From contig NZ_JADPBQ010000004.1 in NCBI RefSeq assembly GCF_015670405.1, positions 120,699 to 184,698 on the forward strand: 64,000 nucleotides of DNA, written 5' to 3'. How positions within the stretch are numbered: the stretch's first letter is position 1; each line of letters starts with the position of its first letter. This document shows positions 1 to 9,986 of the stretch, piece by piece. Below the pieces are notes generated by a model that was given only the letters and a program-made list of their open reading frames with translations, was not told the origin of the DNA and searched no databases. The position numbers were made by a program, and so were the translations under genes. This DNA comes from Clostridium sp. 1001271B_151109_B4. Lineage in GTDB: Bacteria > Bacillota > Clostridia > Clostridiales > Clostridiaceae.

Positions 1-1
1 C

Positions 2-451
2 AAGGATATGCAAGAAGATAAAGAAGCTTTATTTGATGGTTTAGATACTGCTCTTCTTTCACTTCAAACATTTAATGGAATGATAAAAACTATGAATGTA
101 AAAAAGGACAATATGAAAAAATCAGCTTCCGGTGGATTCACTAATGCTACTGATGTTGCAGATTATCTTGTAAAAAAGGGAATGGCTTTTAGAAGTGCTC
201 ATGAAGTTGTTGGTAGAATAGTCCTTTATTGTATTGATAAAAGTATTACTATAGATGATTTAACTCTAAAAGAATTTAAAGAATTTTCTCCTATTTTTGA
301 AGAAGATATATATAAAGCAATTGATTTATTAACTTGTGTTGAAGAAAGAAGTGTCATTGGGGGACCTAGTTCTTCATCAGTAAAAATGCAAATTGAAATT
401 TTAGAAAAATTCATAAAAACAAATAAGGAGAATTTATCATGTTTAAAGTAG
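2..451 (+). CDS. argH: Argininosuccinate lyase, C-terminal part (cut by window start)
   Basis: The reading frame is open from base 2 and gives about 149 residues of the C-terminal third of argininosuccinate lyase, the last step of arginine synthesis (argininosuccinate to arginine plus fumarate). It opens with the KDMQEDKE segment typical of the family. The helical region with [17 protein letters not shown] follows, then a C-terminal tail containing GGPSSSSV. The real start lies upstream of the window. The stop overlaps the argC start by 13 bases, so translation is probably coupled. The neighbours argC-argJ-argB-argD-argF support the call. Confidence 0.95.
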   Translation, partial: KDMQEDKEALFDGLDTALLSLQTFNGMIKTMNVKKDNMKKSASGGFTNATDVADYLVKKGMAFRSAHEVVGRIVLYCIDKSITIDDLTLKEFKEFSPIFEEDIYKAIDLLTCVEERSVIGGPSSSSVKMQIEILEKFIKTNKENLSCLK

Positions 452-1473
452 GAATAATTGGTGCCACAGGATACGTTGGAGTTGAATTATTAAGGATTTT
501 ACTTAATCATGATGATGTTACAGTTACTGCTATCTCCTCCTCTACTTTTAAGGATGAGGAGATAAGCTCTGTATATAGAAGTTTTTTTAATAAAACAACT
601 TTAGTATGCCAAGATAAAACTGAAGTTATTGATAAATGTGATGTAATATTCACTGCTCTTCCTCATGGTTTAAGTGAGGAGATTGCAGCAAAAGCAATAA
701 GCAAAAATAAAAAGGTAATAGATTTAGGGGCTGATTTTAGATTAACTTCTGAAGAATCCTACGAGGAATGGTATGGAAAGAAATTCACTTGCAACTCTCT
801 ACATTCTCAAAGTATTTATGGATTACCAGAATTTAATGGATCTAAAGTCAAAGAATACAATATAATTGCTAATCCAGGTTGTTATCCAACAAGTATTTCA
901 CTTGGACTTATGCCATTATTAAAAAATAATTTAATTAATACAAAAAATATAATTTGTGATTCAAAATCAGGAATTACTGGAGCTGGAAGAGGCCTATCCT
1001 TAAAGACACACTTTGCAGAGGCCAATGAAAACTTCACAGCTTATGGAATTGGAAGTCATAGGCATACTCCTGAAATAGAACAAACATTGTCTTATATGGC
1101 AAATGAATGTGTAGAAGTAACATTCACACCTCATCTATTACCAATCAATCGCGGAATATTATCTACAATTTACTGCGAAACTAAAGCTAATCTTACCTTA
1201 GAAAAAATCCATGAAATATATACAAAGCAATACGAAAATGAAGAATTTGTACATGTATTACCATTAGGTAAAACTGCTGAAATAAAGCATGTAAAATACA
1301 CTAACAACTGTCATATATCTCTTCATCAAAATTATAGAAAAGATAAATTAATTATAGTTAGTGTTATAGATAATATGGTTAAAGGAGCTGCCGGACAAGC
1401 TATTCAAAACATGAATATTTTGTTAGGTTTACCTCAAAATACTGGACTTAAACTAATAGCTCCAAGCTTCTAA
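439..1473 (+). CDS. argC: N-acetyl-gamma-glutamyl-phosphate reductase
   Basis: 344 residues, the normal length. It reduces N-acetylglutamyl-5-phosphate to the semialdehyde with NADPH in the cytoplasm. An N-terminal Rossmann motif GATGYVG (residues 8-14) and the catalytic cysteine in NPGCYPTS (Cys148) are both present. The SD AAGGAG lies inside the end of argH, and the gene overlaps argH by 13 bases. It belongs to the arg cluster, with argJ following 19 bases downstream when argJ is started at its better-placed ATG. Confidence 0.97.
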   Translation: MFKVGIIGATGYVGVELLRILLNHDDVTVTAISSSTFKDEEISSVYRSFFNKTTLVCQDKTEVIDKCDVIFTALPHGLSEEIAAKAISKNKKVIDLGADFRLTSEESYEEWYGKKFTCNSLHSQSIYGLPEFNGSKVKEYNIIANPGCYPTSISLGLMPLLKNNLINTKNIICDSKSGITGAGRGLSLKTHFAEANENFTAYGIGSHRHTPEIEQTLSYMANECVEVTFTPHLLPINRGILSTIYCETKANLTLEKIHEIYTKQYENEEFVHVLPLGKTAEIKHVKYTNNCHISLHQNYRKDKLIIVSVIDNMVKGAAGQAIQNMNILLGLPQNTGLKLIAPSF

Positions 1474-1492
1474 TTAAAGGATGTGTAATTTT

Positions 1493-2722
1493 ATGATTAA
1501 TATAGATGAAAATTTAAGTGTGACTTCCCCTACTGGTTTCAAAGCTTCAGGAATTCATTGTGGATTAAAGAAAAGCTTATTAAAAAAAGACTTAGCTTTA
1601 ATATACTCTGACGTTGTCGCTACCTCTTGTGGTGTATATACAAAAAATAAAGTCAAGGGGGCTCCTCTTACCATAACCAAGCAACACCTAGTTAATAAAA
1701 AAGCACAAGCAATAATAGTTAATAGTGGAAATGCCAATACTTGTAATGGTGATGATGGTTTAGCTAAAGCAAAAAAAATGGCTACTCTTTGTGCTAAAGA
1801 ATTAAATATAAAAAATGATGATGTTCTTGTTGCTTCCACTGGTATAATTGGTGTTCCTTTGAATATAGATGCAATAAAAGATGGAATTCCTCAACTAGTT
1901 GGAAATTTATCATCTAATATCGAATCTGCCAAAAATGCATCTATGGCTATTATGACTACAGATACTATTGAAAAACAAGCTGGAATAGAAATTGAACTTG
2001 GTGGTAAAAAGGTTACTATAGCTGCTATGGCTAAAGGCTCTGGAATGATTCATCCAAACATGGCTACTATGCTTTCTTTTATAACAACAGACCTTTCTAT
2101 ATCCCCTTCTCTACTTAAAGAAGCCTTAAAGCAAAGTGTTAATGTTTCTTATAATAGAATAAGTGTTGATGGTGATTCTAGCACTAATGATATGGTATTA
2201 ATTATGGCAAATGGTCTTGCGCATAATGAAACTATAACTAAAAAAAATGCTGATTATGATTTATTTTTAGAAGCATTAACAGCTTTAAATATTTATATAT
2301 CAAAGAAAATAGCCAAGGATGGTGAAGGTGCCACCAAACTTATAGAATGTAGTGTTAAAAATGCATTATCAATAGAAGATGCAGAAACTCTTTCTAAAAG
2401 TGTAGTTACTTCAAGCCTTGTTAAAGCAGCTATGTTTGGTAGTGATGCTAACTGGGGAAGAATTCTTTGTGCTTTAGGATACTCTAATGTAGATTTTGAT
2501 CCTGAAAAAGTAGATGTTTCTTTTGCTAGTAAAACTGGCGAAATATTAGTTTGTAAAGCCGGTTCTCCTGTAATTTTTGATGAAAGAAAAGCAAAAGAAA
2601 TCCTATCGCAAAATGAAGTTAAAATTTTAGTTAATATGAACTTAGGATCTTCTGAAGTAACAACTTGGGGCTGTGACCTAACTTATGATTACGTAAAAAT
2701 AAACGGGGATTACCGTAGTTAA
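1493..2722 (+). CDS. argJ: Bifunctional ornithine acetyltransferase / N-acetylglutamate synthase
   Basis: ArgJ transfers acetyl groups from N-acetylornithine to glutamate, recycling the acetyl group in the cyclic arginine pathway. It cleaves itself before a conserved Thr; the motif KGSGMIHPNMATML is present with Thr192 as the predicted nucleophile. The upstream ATG at 1481 lies inside the SD sequence (AAAGGATGTG), so I place the start at 1493, giving 409 residues. Presence of argJ means that a separate argE deacetylase is not needed. Confidence 0.96.
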   Translation: MINIDENLSVTSPTGFKASGIHCGLKKSLLKKDLALIYSDVVATSCGVYTKNKVKGAPLTITKQHLVNKKAQAIIVNSGNANTCNGDDGLAKAKKMATLCAKELNIKNDDVLVASTGIIGVPLNIDAIKDGIPQLVGNLSSNIESAKNASMAIMTTDTIEKQAGIEIELGGKKVTIAAMAKGSGMIHPNMATMLSFITTDLSISPSLLKEALKQSVNVSYNRISVDGDSSTNDMVLIMANGLAHNETITKKNADYDLFLEALTALNIYISKKIAKDGEGATKLIECSVKNALSIEDAETLSKSVVTSSLVKAAMFGSDANWGRILCALGYSNVDFDPEKVDVSFASKTGEILVCKAGSPVIFDERKAKEILSQNEVKILVNMNLGSSEVTTWGCDLTYDYVKINGDYRS

Positions 2723-2734
2723 AAATACATTTAT

Positions 2735-2779
2735 ATGCCTCAAAGTTAAATTTCATTAATGATTTAATCTCTGAGGCAT
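2735..2779 (+). promoter_or_regulatory. Hairpin in argJ-argB spacer
   Basis: Inverted repeat ATGCCTCA (2735-2742) / TGAGGCAT (2772-2779) with a 29-base loop in the 107-base spacer between argJ and argB. No T-run follows, so it looks like an RNA processing or partial-attenuation structure rather than a terminator. Just downstream (2789-2803) is the near-palindrome TTAGATATTTTCTAA, then the SD GGGAGG and the TTG start of argB. Confidence 0.4.
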
Positions 2780-2829
2780 ACACTAAATTTAGATATTTTC
2801 TAAATATGAATATCTGGGAGGAAAAATAA

Positions 2830-3684
2830 TTGAATTACACTCAACACGCAAATATATTAGTTCAAGCATTACCTTATATTCAAGAGTACTATGGTAAAAC
2901 CATTGTTATAAAATATGGTGGAAATGCTATGATTAACGATAACCTTACTCAAACTGTAATTAATGATATTATCTTAATGAAATGTATTGGTATTAATCCA
3001 ATAATAGTTCATGGTGGAGGGCCTGATATTAGTAGTACATTAACTAAAATGAATCACGAAAGTAAATTCATAAATGGGCTAAGATATACTGACGAAACTA
3101 CAATAACAGTTGCTCAAATGGTTTTGGCAGGAAAGGTTAACAAAGACTTAGTAAAACTTATAGAAAAAGATGGTGGAAAAGCCATAGGATTATCTGGAAT
3201 TGATGGCTCATTAATTAAAGCTAAAAAATTTAAAAGCGAAGTTGATTTAGGATATGTTGGCGAAATAACTTCTGTAAATACAGAACTTTTACATCTAACT
3301 ATGAACGCCGGATTTATTCCCGTAGTTTCTTCTATCGCCATTGGTGAAAATGATCATAATAGCTATAACATTAATGCAGATATTTGTGCCTCTAAGATAG
3401 CATCTGCATTAAAAGCAGAAAAATTAATTTTATTAACTGATGTTCCTGGAGTAATGTCTAACCCTAGTGATCCATCTACTTTAATTTCAACATTAAGATT
3501 ACATCAAATTCCTAAATTAACTGTAGATAAGGTAATTAAAGGTGGTATGATTCCTAAAATAAGCTGTTGTGTAGAATCTGTTCGAATGGGAGTTAAAAAA
3601 GCTCATATAATCGATGGAAGGATAGAACATTCTCTACTACTTGAACTTTTATCTGAAAGAGGAATTGGAACAGAAATTTATTAA
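2830..3684 (+). CDS. argB: Acetylglutamate kinase
   Basis: 284 residues, the usual length. It phosphorylates N-acetylglutamate and is the usual feedback-inhibited step of the pathway. It has the amino-acid kinase fold: KYGGNAM near residue 28, HGGGPDI near 63, and the ATP-site segment LLTDVPGVM around residue 208. The start is TTG at 2830 with SD GGGAGG eight bases upstream. Its stop is followed 16 bases later by the TTG start of argD, whose SD sits in the gap. Confidence 0.96.
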   Translation: MNYTQHANILVQALPYIQEYYGKTIVIKYGGNAMINDNLTQTVINDIILMKCIGINPIIVHGGGPDISSTLTKMNHESKFINGLRYTDETTITVAQMVLAGKVNKDLVKLIEKDGGKAIGLSGIDGSLIKAKKFKSEVDLGYVGEITSVNTELLHLTMNAGFIPVVSSIAIGENDHNSYNINADICASKIASALKAEKLILLTDVPGVMSNPSDPSTLISTLRLHQIPKLTVDKVIKGGMIPKISCCVESVRMGVKKAHIIDGRIEHSLLLELLSERGIGTEIY

Positions 3685-3700
3685 AAAGGAGGAAATAAAA

Positions 3701-4870
3701 TTGACATTGCTTGAACAGGAAAAAGAATACTTGATGAATACTTATACAACACTTCCAATTGAAATATCGCATGGTGAAGGTTCATATTTATATGATATTA
3801 ATAATAAAAAATATATAGATTTCACTAGTGGAATTGGTGTTAATTCCTTAGGCTATAATAATGTGGCTTGGAAAGAAGCTGTTATTTCTCAATTAAACTC
3901 CTTTCAACATTTATCTAACATTTTTTCTAATGATACTACAATTGCTTTAGCTAAAAAGCTTACTGAACTTTCAGGGATGAGTAAAGTTTTCTTTGCTAAC
4001 TCTGGTGCTGAGGCAAATGAATGTGCTATTAAACTTGCTAGAAAATATAGCTTTAATAGATATGGACAAGGTAGAGGTACTATTCTTTCATTGAAACAAT
4101 CATTTCATGGAAGAACTTTAGCTACATTAACTGCTACTGGACAAGATAAATTCCATAATTACTTCTTCCCCTTTCCAGACGGATTTAATTATGTAACCAC
4201 AAATTCAATATCTGACCTAAAGGAAAAACTTACCTCAGACGTTTGTGCTATAATGATGGAAGCTATTCAAGGTGAAGGTGGAGTTCATCCTTTAGATAAA
4301 GACTTTGTTTTAGATGCATGTAAATTAGCTGAAGAAAATGATGTATTAGTTATATTTGATGAAGTCCAATGCGGTATTGCAAGAACAGGTCATTTATTTG
4401 GATATAATAACTTTAATATTAATCCTGATATAGTAACTTGCGCAAAAGGACTTGGAGCAGGACTTCCTATAGGTGCAGTTTTATGTAATGAAAAGCTTTC
4501 TACTACCTTTACACCAGGGGATCATGGTTCTACCTTTGGTGGTAACCCAGTAGCTTGTGCAGGTGGATTATCTGTTTTAAATCAGATTTGCAACACAGAT
4601 TCTTATAACGAAATAATATATAAAGGTAACTATATAAAACAATCTATTTTAAATGATAATAATAAGCATGTTAAGGATGTTCGTGGATTTGGATTGATGC
4701 TTGGTATAGAAATTGCTAGTGATTCCTCAGTTGTTCAAAAGAAAGCACTTGAAAAAGGACTCCTTGTATTAACTGCTGGTAAAAACGTCATAAGACTATT
4801 ACCACCACTAAACATAAACATGGAAGACGTAAAAACAGGAGTAAAGATACTACTATCAGCATTAGTATAG
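3701..4870 (+). CDS. argD: Acetylornithine aminotransferase (PLP)
   Basis: Class III PLP aminotransferase converting N-acetylglutamate semialdehyde to N-acetylornithine. The PLP lysine is Lys249 in CAKGLGAGLPIG; DEVQCG and the STFGGNPVACA segment are also present. The longer frame from 3641 overlaps argB and has no SD. A perfect AAGGAGG at 3686-3692 points to the TTG at 3701, giving 389 residues, the normal family length. It is the third consecutive arg gene with tight spacing. Confidence 0.95.
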   Translation: MTLLEQEKEYLMNTYTTLPIEISHGEGSYLYDINNKKYIDFTSGIGVNSLGYNNVAWKEAVISQLNSFQHLSNIFSNDTTIALAKKLTELSGMSKVFFANSGAEANECAIKLARKYSFNRYGQGRGTILSLKQSFHGRTLATLTATGQDKFHNYFFPFPDGFNYVTTNSISDLKEKLTSDVCAIMMEAIQGEGGVHPLDKDFVLDACKLAEENDVLVIFDEVQCGIARTGHLFGYNNFNINPDIVTCAKGLGAGLPIGAVLCNEKLSTTFTPGDHGSTFGGNPVACAGGLSVLNQICNTDSYNEIIYKGNYIKQSILNDNNKHVKDVRGFGLMLGIEIASDSSVVQKKALEKGLLVLTAGKNVIRLLPPLNINMEDVKTGVKILLSALV

Positions 4871-4974
4871 TGGCAAGCTTTGCTAGAGTGATAAGTGACA
4901 AGTTGATGATGATTAAATCTTGCTTATTTAAACTAATTAATTTTAGCAGTAATTAAGTTTACTACGTGTTTCAA

Positions 4975-5086
4975 GAAAAAAAGAAAATATTATATTGAAG
5001 GGAATATTGAAATTGAGCCGTAGAATTAATTGTATAAATTCAAGATAATATTTCACTAATTCCCGAAAAGATAATATTTCTTTTTT
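4975..5086. repeat. 112-bp imperfect palindrome between argD and argF
   Basis: Nested inverted repeats. The outer arms are GAAAAAAAGAAAATATTAT (4975-4993) against ATAATATTTCTTTTTTC (5071-5087). The middle arms are GGGAAT (5000-5005) and ATTCCC (5059-5064). The core is GAATTAATTGTATAAATTC. AAGATAATATTTC also occurs twice as a direct repeat (5042-5054, 5068-5080). It could be an attenuator, an ArgR target (the core resembles a loose ARG box) or a small mobile palindrome. Confidence 0.5.
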
Positions 5087-5141
5087 CACTATTACACAAT
5101 AAACCTTAATTACTTCTCAATAAAAAAAGGGGGCTTTATTT

Positions 5142-6062
5142 ATGAATAAAGATTTACTACGCATGGATAATCTTTCTAAAGAAGAAATTTTAGATATATT
5201 AAACCTTGCTGATCAATTAAAATATGAAAGAAAACATGGTATTGACCATCCTTTACTTAAGGGAAAATCATTGGGGATGATTTTTGAAAAGGCTTCAACT
5301 CGTACAAGAGTTTCTTTTGAAGTTGGAATGTACCAACTTGGTGGACATCCATTGTTCTTAAGTTCAAAAGATCTTCAAATAGGTCGTGGGGAACCTATTC
5401 AAGACACTGCTAGGGTATTATCTAGATACTTAGATGGAATTATGATTAGAACTTTTTCACAAAAAGGTATTGAAACCTTAGCTGAGTGTTCTTCTATTCC
5501 AATAATTAATGGATTAACTGATGATGAACATCCTTGCCAAATATTAGCTGACTTAATGACAATAAGAGAGAAAAAGCTTATATTAGAAGGCCTGAAAGTT
5601 GCTTATATTGGTGATGGTAATAACATGTGTAATTCACTAATTGTAGGTTGCTTAACACTTGGAATGCATCTATCAATAGCAAATCCTATTGGATATAAAC
5701 CACTTAAATATTATATAGACAAAGGTTCATCATTAGCTAATGAAAATGGTGTTTCTTTTGTAATGACAGAAAACCCTGAAGAGGCTGTGGTTGATGCTGA
5801 TGTTATAATCACTGATGTTTGGGCTAGTATGGGACAAGAAGATGAAGCTAAAAAGAGACAAATTGCATTTAAAAGCTATCAAGTAAATAGTAACTTAATG
5901 AAACTTGCTAAAGATGATGCAATAGTTCTCCACTGTCTTCCAGCTCATAGAGAAGAGGAAATTACTGAAGAAGTTCTTGAATCAAATTCTGATGTAATTT
6001 TTGAAGAAGCTGAAAATAGACTTCATGTGCAAAAAGCAGTTTTAGTTAAACTCTTATCATAA
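5142..6062 (+). CDS. argF: Ornithine carbamoyltransferase
   Basis: 306 residues. It joins carbamoyl phosphate and ornithine to make citrulline. The carbamoyl-phosphate motif STRTR is at residues 52-56, the ornithine motif HCLPAHR begins at residue 264, and DEHPCQ lies near residue 126. The start has a strong SD (AAAAGGGGG). It is separated from argD by 271 bases containing a palindrome, so it may have its own promoter. The catabolic homologue ArcB cannot be excluded by sequence alone, but arcA/arcC are absent and the arg context favours synthesis. Confidence 0.93.
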   Translation: MNKDLLRMDNLSKEEILDILNLADQLKYERKHGIDHPLLKGKSLGMIFEKASTRTRVSFEVGMYQLGGHPLFLSSKDLQIGRGEPIQDTARVLSRYLDGIMIRTFSQKGIETLAECSSIPIINGLTDDEHPCQILADLMTIREKKLILEGLKVAYIGDGNNMCNSLIVGCLTLGMHLSIANPIGYKPLKYYIDKGSSLANENGVSFVMTENPEEAVVDADVIITDVWASMGQEDEAKKRQIAFKSYQVNSNLMKLAKDDAIVLHCLPAHREEEITEEVLESNSDVIFEEAENRLHVQKAVLVKLLS

Positions 6063-6096
6063 AAGGCAGGACTATTAAGTCCCGCCTTTTATTTTT
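6061..6096. terminator. Bidirectional terminator, argF / ndpA-like gene
   Basis: AAAAGGCAGG / CCCGCCTTTT stem with a ten-base loop, flanked by an A-run on one side and a T-run on the other. It serves argF on the + strand. The stop codon of the convergent minus-strand gene (6089) lies inside it. Confidence 0.85.
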
Positions 6097-7129
6097 CTAT
6101 GTAATTTATAACATGTTTTATTATCATATTAATACTTCCATCACCATTACGTTGAATTTCAAACTTAGAATCATCATGATAAGCTTCTTCATTTATATAT
6201 AAATCAATATCCTTATCTATTTTAAGTCTTACTCTCTTAAGCTTCTTTTCTACCCATGCCTTATCTACAGACACTTCATTATCTAAACCATTACCCTTCA
6301 TAAAGATTTCAAAATCTTGCTTTTGTGTAGGATTATCCCTAAATAATTCATTAGAAACTTCTTCTATATTAATAGAATCTTCTTCCTTAAGTTTGCTTTT
6401 TATTGTTGTTCTTATTTTCTCTGCTTGCTCGGCATTTTCAGCAACATTACTTCTAGTCCAAGCTTCTGAAGCTTTTAAGAATGTCTTTGTCATATCTCTT
6501 TTATTTGTTACAATACTACACCCTAAAAAATTATTCATGAAATAATTTGCACCATATTCATCATCGTCATTAGATTTCTTTTGCTTATCAATAACATATA
6601 AATCAAATATATTATCTTCTCTTATTGGTTTAATAAATGCAGCTTTTTGAATTCTTTGACTACTTGCTGGCAGTCCTGCTGCTTGTGGTACTATTCCTAT
6701 TCCTATCTTTTCATTAACAAATTCAACTGAATGAGTAAAATTCTTTACATAATCCATTTTTAGTATACCTATCATAGGGCCAACATCTGTAACTAATGAA
6801 ACTATTATTAAATCACATGATGGAATATTAACATTACCCTTCATTATTAAAAATAACTGTCTTGCAAGCTCCTTAGATAACCCCAAAACATCTGAATCTA
6901 CACCATTCAAATAATCCTGTACGATTTCCTTAACTATATTTCTCTCTGAATTAAATGATGCTGTCTTTAATTCTTCATCTTTTAAACATTTTTCAATATG
7001 CTTATGTAAAAATTTATAAATATCTTCAGTTAGCTCTAATGTATACTCATTTAATACTGGCTCTGATGAATTATTATCAAGTATATGTATTACTGCTTCC
7101 TGAATATTTATATCATTAATATATTCCAA
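6089..7129 (-). CDS. 37-kDa nucleoid-associated protein family (NdpA/YejK-like)
   Basis: 346 residues resembling the NA37 nucleoid-associated family (PF04245), cytoplasmic proteins found with bacterial nucleoids. Recognisable are the N-terminal INIQEAVIHILDN segment, the central GIGIVPQAAGLPASSQRIQKAAF block and the acidic/lysine-rich C-terminal half. No signal peptide or membrane segment is seen. The start follows GAGGTGAT. It appears monocistronic, convergent with argF and sharing its terminator. The role in clostridia is poorly known. Confidence 0.75.
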   Translation of the reverse strand: MEYINDINIQEAVIHILDNNSSEPVLNEYTLELTEDIYKFLHKHIEKCLKDEELKTASFNSERNIVKEIVQDYLNGVDSDVLGLSKELARQLFLIMKGNVNIPSCDLIIVSLVTDVGPMIGILKMDYVKNFTHSVEFVNEKIGIGIVPQAAGLPASSQRIQKAAFIKPIREDNIFDLYVIDKQKKSNDDDEYGANYFMNNFLGCSIVTNKRDMTKTFLKASEAWTRSNVAENAEQAEKIRTTIKSKLKEEDSINIEEVSNELFRDNPTQKQDFEIFMKGNGLDNEVSVDKAWVEKKLKRVRLKIDKDIDLYINEEAYHDDSKFEIQRNGDGSINMIIKHVINYIEK

Positions 7130-7196
7130 AATATCACCTCTAAAAATATGCTACAATTAACTTTTTCTTTAAAATATTATATCATCAAATTTCATC

Positions 7197-8096
7197 TTAT
7201 TTATTTAAAAGGTCATTTTCACCATATTCTGCACTATACTTTTTGAATAAATTTACAGATGGTGTTAAATATCTATTTTTTAATGTTGCTAAATATATGA
7301 ATCTTTCATGCTTTGGATTTATTATAGGTAATACTTTTACATTATAATACTTTAATGATGATATCTTAGGAACTACTGCTATTCCATAATTTATTTCAAC
7401 TAATCCAGCAACGGCATTATCTTCTTCAACTTCACAAATTATATTAGGGCTAACATCAACTTCTTTAAATAAATCCGATATTAATGATCTAATTCCACTT
7501 TTTTCACTAAACCCTATAAAAGGATAATTATCTACTTCACTTAAATCTATAAATTCATTTTTTGCCAAAGGATGCTCATTTGATACTATTACAACTAACT
7601 CTTCCTTCGCAATTGGTATAAATTCAATATCCGGTTCATCATCTACTAATGAACAAAAGACCATATCATATTTTTCTTCTTTTAAATCTTTGATTAGTGA
7701 TTGGGTTGTTCCTTGACCAAATAAGAATTTTATACTCTTATTTTCATCTGCATTAGTAAAGTTCTTTATTAACTTTGGTACAAAATTAGGACCTAATGTA
7801 TAAATATATCCTAGCTCAATTGTACCTGTAGATACATTAGTCAGTTCTCTTATTTTTTTCTCTCCTCTTTCTAGTTCACTTAATGCTTTATCTACATATT
7901 CATAGTATATTTTTCCATATTTGGTTAATTTGATATTTCTACCTTGTTTTTCAAAAAGATAAGTACCTAAATCTTTTTCTAATGCAGACATAGCATGACT
8001 TAAGCTTGGTTGAGTTATAGATAATTCTTCTGCTGCTTGAGTATAATGTTCCAACTTTGCTAGTACTCTAAAATAACTTAAATGATTTAAATTCAT
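7197..8096 (-). CDS. LysR-family transcriptional regulator
   Basis: 299 residues. The N-terminal winged HTH has the classic LysR signature (FRVLAKLEHYTQAAEELSIT, then QPSLSHAMSALEKDLG), followed by a periplasmic-binding-like effector domain from about residue 90. It is divergent from the MFS gene at 8330. The 233-base spacer holds ATAGATATTTTCTAT (8196-8210), a T-N11-A site. The identical motif lies upstream of the DAACS symporter, and close variants lie upstream of the flavoprotein and ydiB-like genes. I infer that this regulator controls all four units, in a manner similar to Listeria QuiR. The effector is not determinable from sequence. Confidence 0.9.
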   Translation of the reverse strand: MNLNHLSYFRVLAKLEHYTQAAEELSITQPSLSHAMSALEKDLGTYLFEKQGRNIKLTKYGKIYYEYVDKALSELERGEKKIRELTNVSTGTIELGYIYTLGPNFVPKLIKNFTNADENKSIKFLFGQGTTQSLIKDLKEEKYDMVFCSLVDDEPDIEFIPIAKEELVVIVSNEHPLAKNEFIDLSEVDNYPFIGFSEKSGIRSLISDLFKEVDVSPNIICEVEEDNAVAGLVEINYGIAVVPKISSLKYYNVKVLPIINPKHERFIYLATLKNRYLTPSVNLFKKYSAEYGENDLLNK

Positions 8097-8195
8097 AAGT
8101 ATACTCCTTTCTTTTTTAATTTCTATCCTTTGTTAAATTTACTACTAATTTAAAGTCTAATTTTTTAATTAATTCTAAAACATTATATCACATCT

Positions 8196-8210
8196 ATAGA
8201 TATTTTCTAT
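8196..8210. promoter_or_regulatory. Putative LysR operator, site 1
   Basis: ATAGATATTTTCTAT in the LysR-MFS divergent spacer. The 18-bp context TATAGATATTTTCTATAA (8195-8212) is repeated exactly at 38209-38226. It fits the LysR T-N11-A form. The site lies 99 bases from the LysR start and 119 from the MFS start. Confidence 0.6.
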
Positions 8211-8329
8211 AAATATTCAAAAAAATATGTATTAGAATAATTGAAAATATTATATTAAAATCTATCTTGTAAAATAAATATGGAACTTATACATAATAAC
8301 GTTAAATTTTTATCAAAAGGAGTATTAAA

Positions 8330-9556
8330 ATGCAAAATACACTTACAAAAAACAAGTATTTGCCTACGGCATTATCTATGTATATTAACTACTTTATACA
8401 TGGTATGGGTTGTATAATATTAGCCCAAAATATCGATTTCTTAATGAAACAATTTAACACTAATAACGCTGGAGTATCTTATGTTATCTCAGCACTTGGA
8501 TTAGGTAGATTAATTGTTTTATTTGTCTCTGGTATATTATCAGATAAATATGGTAGAAAACCATTCGTACTTTTAGGTATGGGAACTTATGTATTATTCA
8601 TGGGTGGTATATTAGTTAGTAATAATGTTACAATAGCATTCTTCTTTGCTTTATTAGCTGGTATGGCTAACTCATTTATGGATGCTGGTACTTATCCTGC
8701 ATTAACTGAATGTTTCCCTGAAGCATCAGGAAGTGCTAACGTTGCAATTAAAGCATTTATTTCAGCTGGTCAATTCATATTACCATGGATAATAAGCTTC
8801 TTAATTGCTAACAATCTTTACTTTGGATGGTCATTCATCTTCTGTATCGTAGTATTCTTAATAAACGGATTATTTATATTAAAACTTAAATTCCCTGAAT
8901 TTAAGCCTGTTGAAAAAGCTGAAGCTACTACAGAAGAAAAAGTTGAATCTACTGTTAAAGCTAACTTCTGGATTGAAGGTATATGCTTAATCTTAATCGG
9001 ATTTACTGCTACTGCAACATTCCAAGTAATCGCAAACTGGTTACCATCATTCGCAAGAGAAGTTGCTGGTGTTGAGCAAACAGTTTCATTAAAATTAATA
9101 AGTATTTACAGTACTGGTTCAATAGTTTCTGTATTTGTTACTTCAATATTAGTTGCTAAATGGATTAAACAAGTTAGATTTACATTTGTTTACCCATTAA
9201 TATCTTTAATAATGTTAACAGTACTTTGGATGTTCCCAAGCACTATTACTTGTGTAGTTGCAGCATTCGTAATTGGATTCTCTGCTGCAGGTGGAGTTTT
9301 ACAACTTGCTTTAACTTCAATGTCAGAATTATTCCCAACAAGCAAGGGTAAAATTACTGGTATAGTGTTTACAGCTTCAAGTATAGCTTCTACTGTAGTT
9401 CCAAGTATAACTGGTATATTAGCAGATATAAACTTAAGCCACGTAATACTATTTGATATCGGAATAACTGCTCTAGGTGTTGTATTAGCACTTATCGTTA
9501 ACATAAGATATAATATAGTTAAAAAAAATGAATTAAAAGCTAATATAGCTGCTTAA
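8330..9556 (+). CDS. MFS transporter, probable hydroaromatic or organic acid carrier
   Basis: 408 residues with about 12 predicted membrane spans. It carries the MFS loop motif SDKYGRKPFVL after TM2 and a charged central loop (residues 195-210, with EKAEATTEEKVEST) between the two halves. The start has SD AAAGGAG. It is divergently paired with the LysR gene and ends at its own terminator. Shared operator motifs with the dehydroquinase/YdiB/flavoprotein genes suggest quinate or shikimate as substrate. This is inference; substrate cannot be read from MFS sequence. Confidence 0.85.
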   Translation: MQNTLTKNKYLPTALSMYINYFIHGMGCIILAQNIDFLMKQFNTNNAGVSYVISALGLGRLIVLFVSGILSDKYGRKPFVLLGMGTYVLFMGGILVSNNVTIAFFFALLAGMANSFMDAGTYPALTECFPEASGSANVAIKAFISAGQFILPWIISFLIANNLYFGWSFIFCIVVFLINGLFILKLKFPEFKPVEKAEATTEEKVESTVKANFWIEGICLILIGFTATATFQVIANWLPSFAREVAGVEQTVSLKLISIYSTGSIVSVFVTSILVAKWIKQVRFTFVYPLISLIMLTVLWMFPSTITCVVAAFVIGFSAAGGVLQLALTSMSELFPTSKGKITGIVFTASSIASTVVPSITGILADINLSHVILFDIGITALGVVLALIVNIRYNIVKKNELKANIAA

Positions 9557-9563
9557 TAAATTT

Positions 9564-9607
9564 AAAGGGTCTGTCACATTAAATAATTAATGTACAGGCC
9601 TTTTTTT
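9564..9607 (+). terminator. Terminator of MFS gene
   Basis: AAGGGTCTGTCACATTA / TAATGTACAGGCC stem followed by seven T. Confidence 0.85.
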
Positions 9608-9609
9608 CA

Positions 9610-9965
9610 TAAAACATTCTATTTTATAGATTATTAAACTTCGCTATGCTATTAAAATCATCAATAAAATTTGCTATATCATCAATAAATATTTATATCC
9701 TATTTATACATCATTTATTTTCTCTCTGATTAAATTTATATATACAGCATTAATAAGTAATAACATTTAATTTTTTTATATTTCTATATCATATATTCTT
9801 ATCAATATTCAAATAAAAAAATATAAGTAGTAATTTTCATATTATTGCTACTTACATTACTAAAACTATAAATTTTAAAAATAAATATAATTTACCTCTA
9901 AAAAAATTTCTTTTACTTTTTAACATTCTAAAACATCATAAATATAATAAATATATAATGTATTA
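9610..9965. other. Gene-free AT-rich spacer
   Basis: About 356 bases of nearly pure A+T. I see only a short direct repeat of ATCATCAATAAA with GCTAT context (around 9655-9695). No open frame with an RBS and no convincing hairpin were seen. A promoter for the small gene at 9987 is presumably near the 3' end. Confidence 0.5.
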
Positions 9966-9986
9966 ATGAATTTAGGAGTCAAAATA

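Noticed and set aside
2789..2803. TTAGATATTTTCTAA in the argJ-argB spacer
   Set aside because: It matches the LysR core at 13 of 15 positions but lacks the outer ATAG/CTAT bases; argB is not expected in that regulon. Noted as a caution that AT-rich dyads recur.
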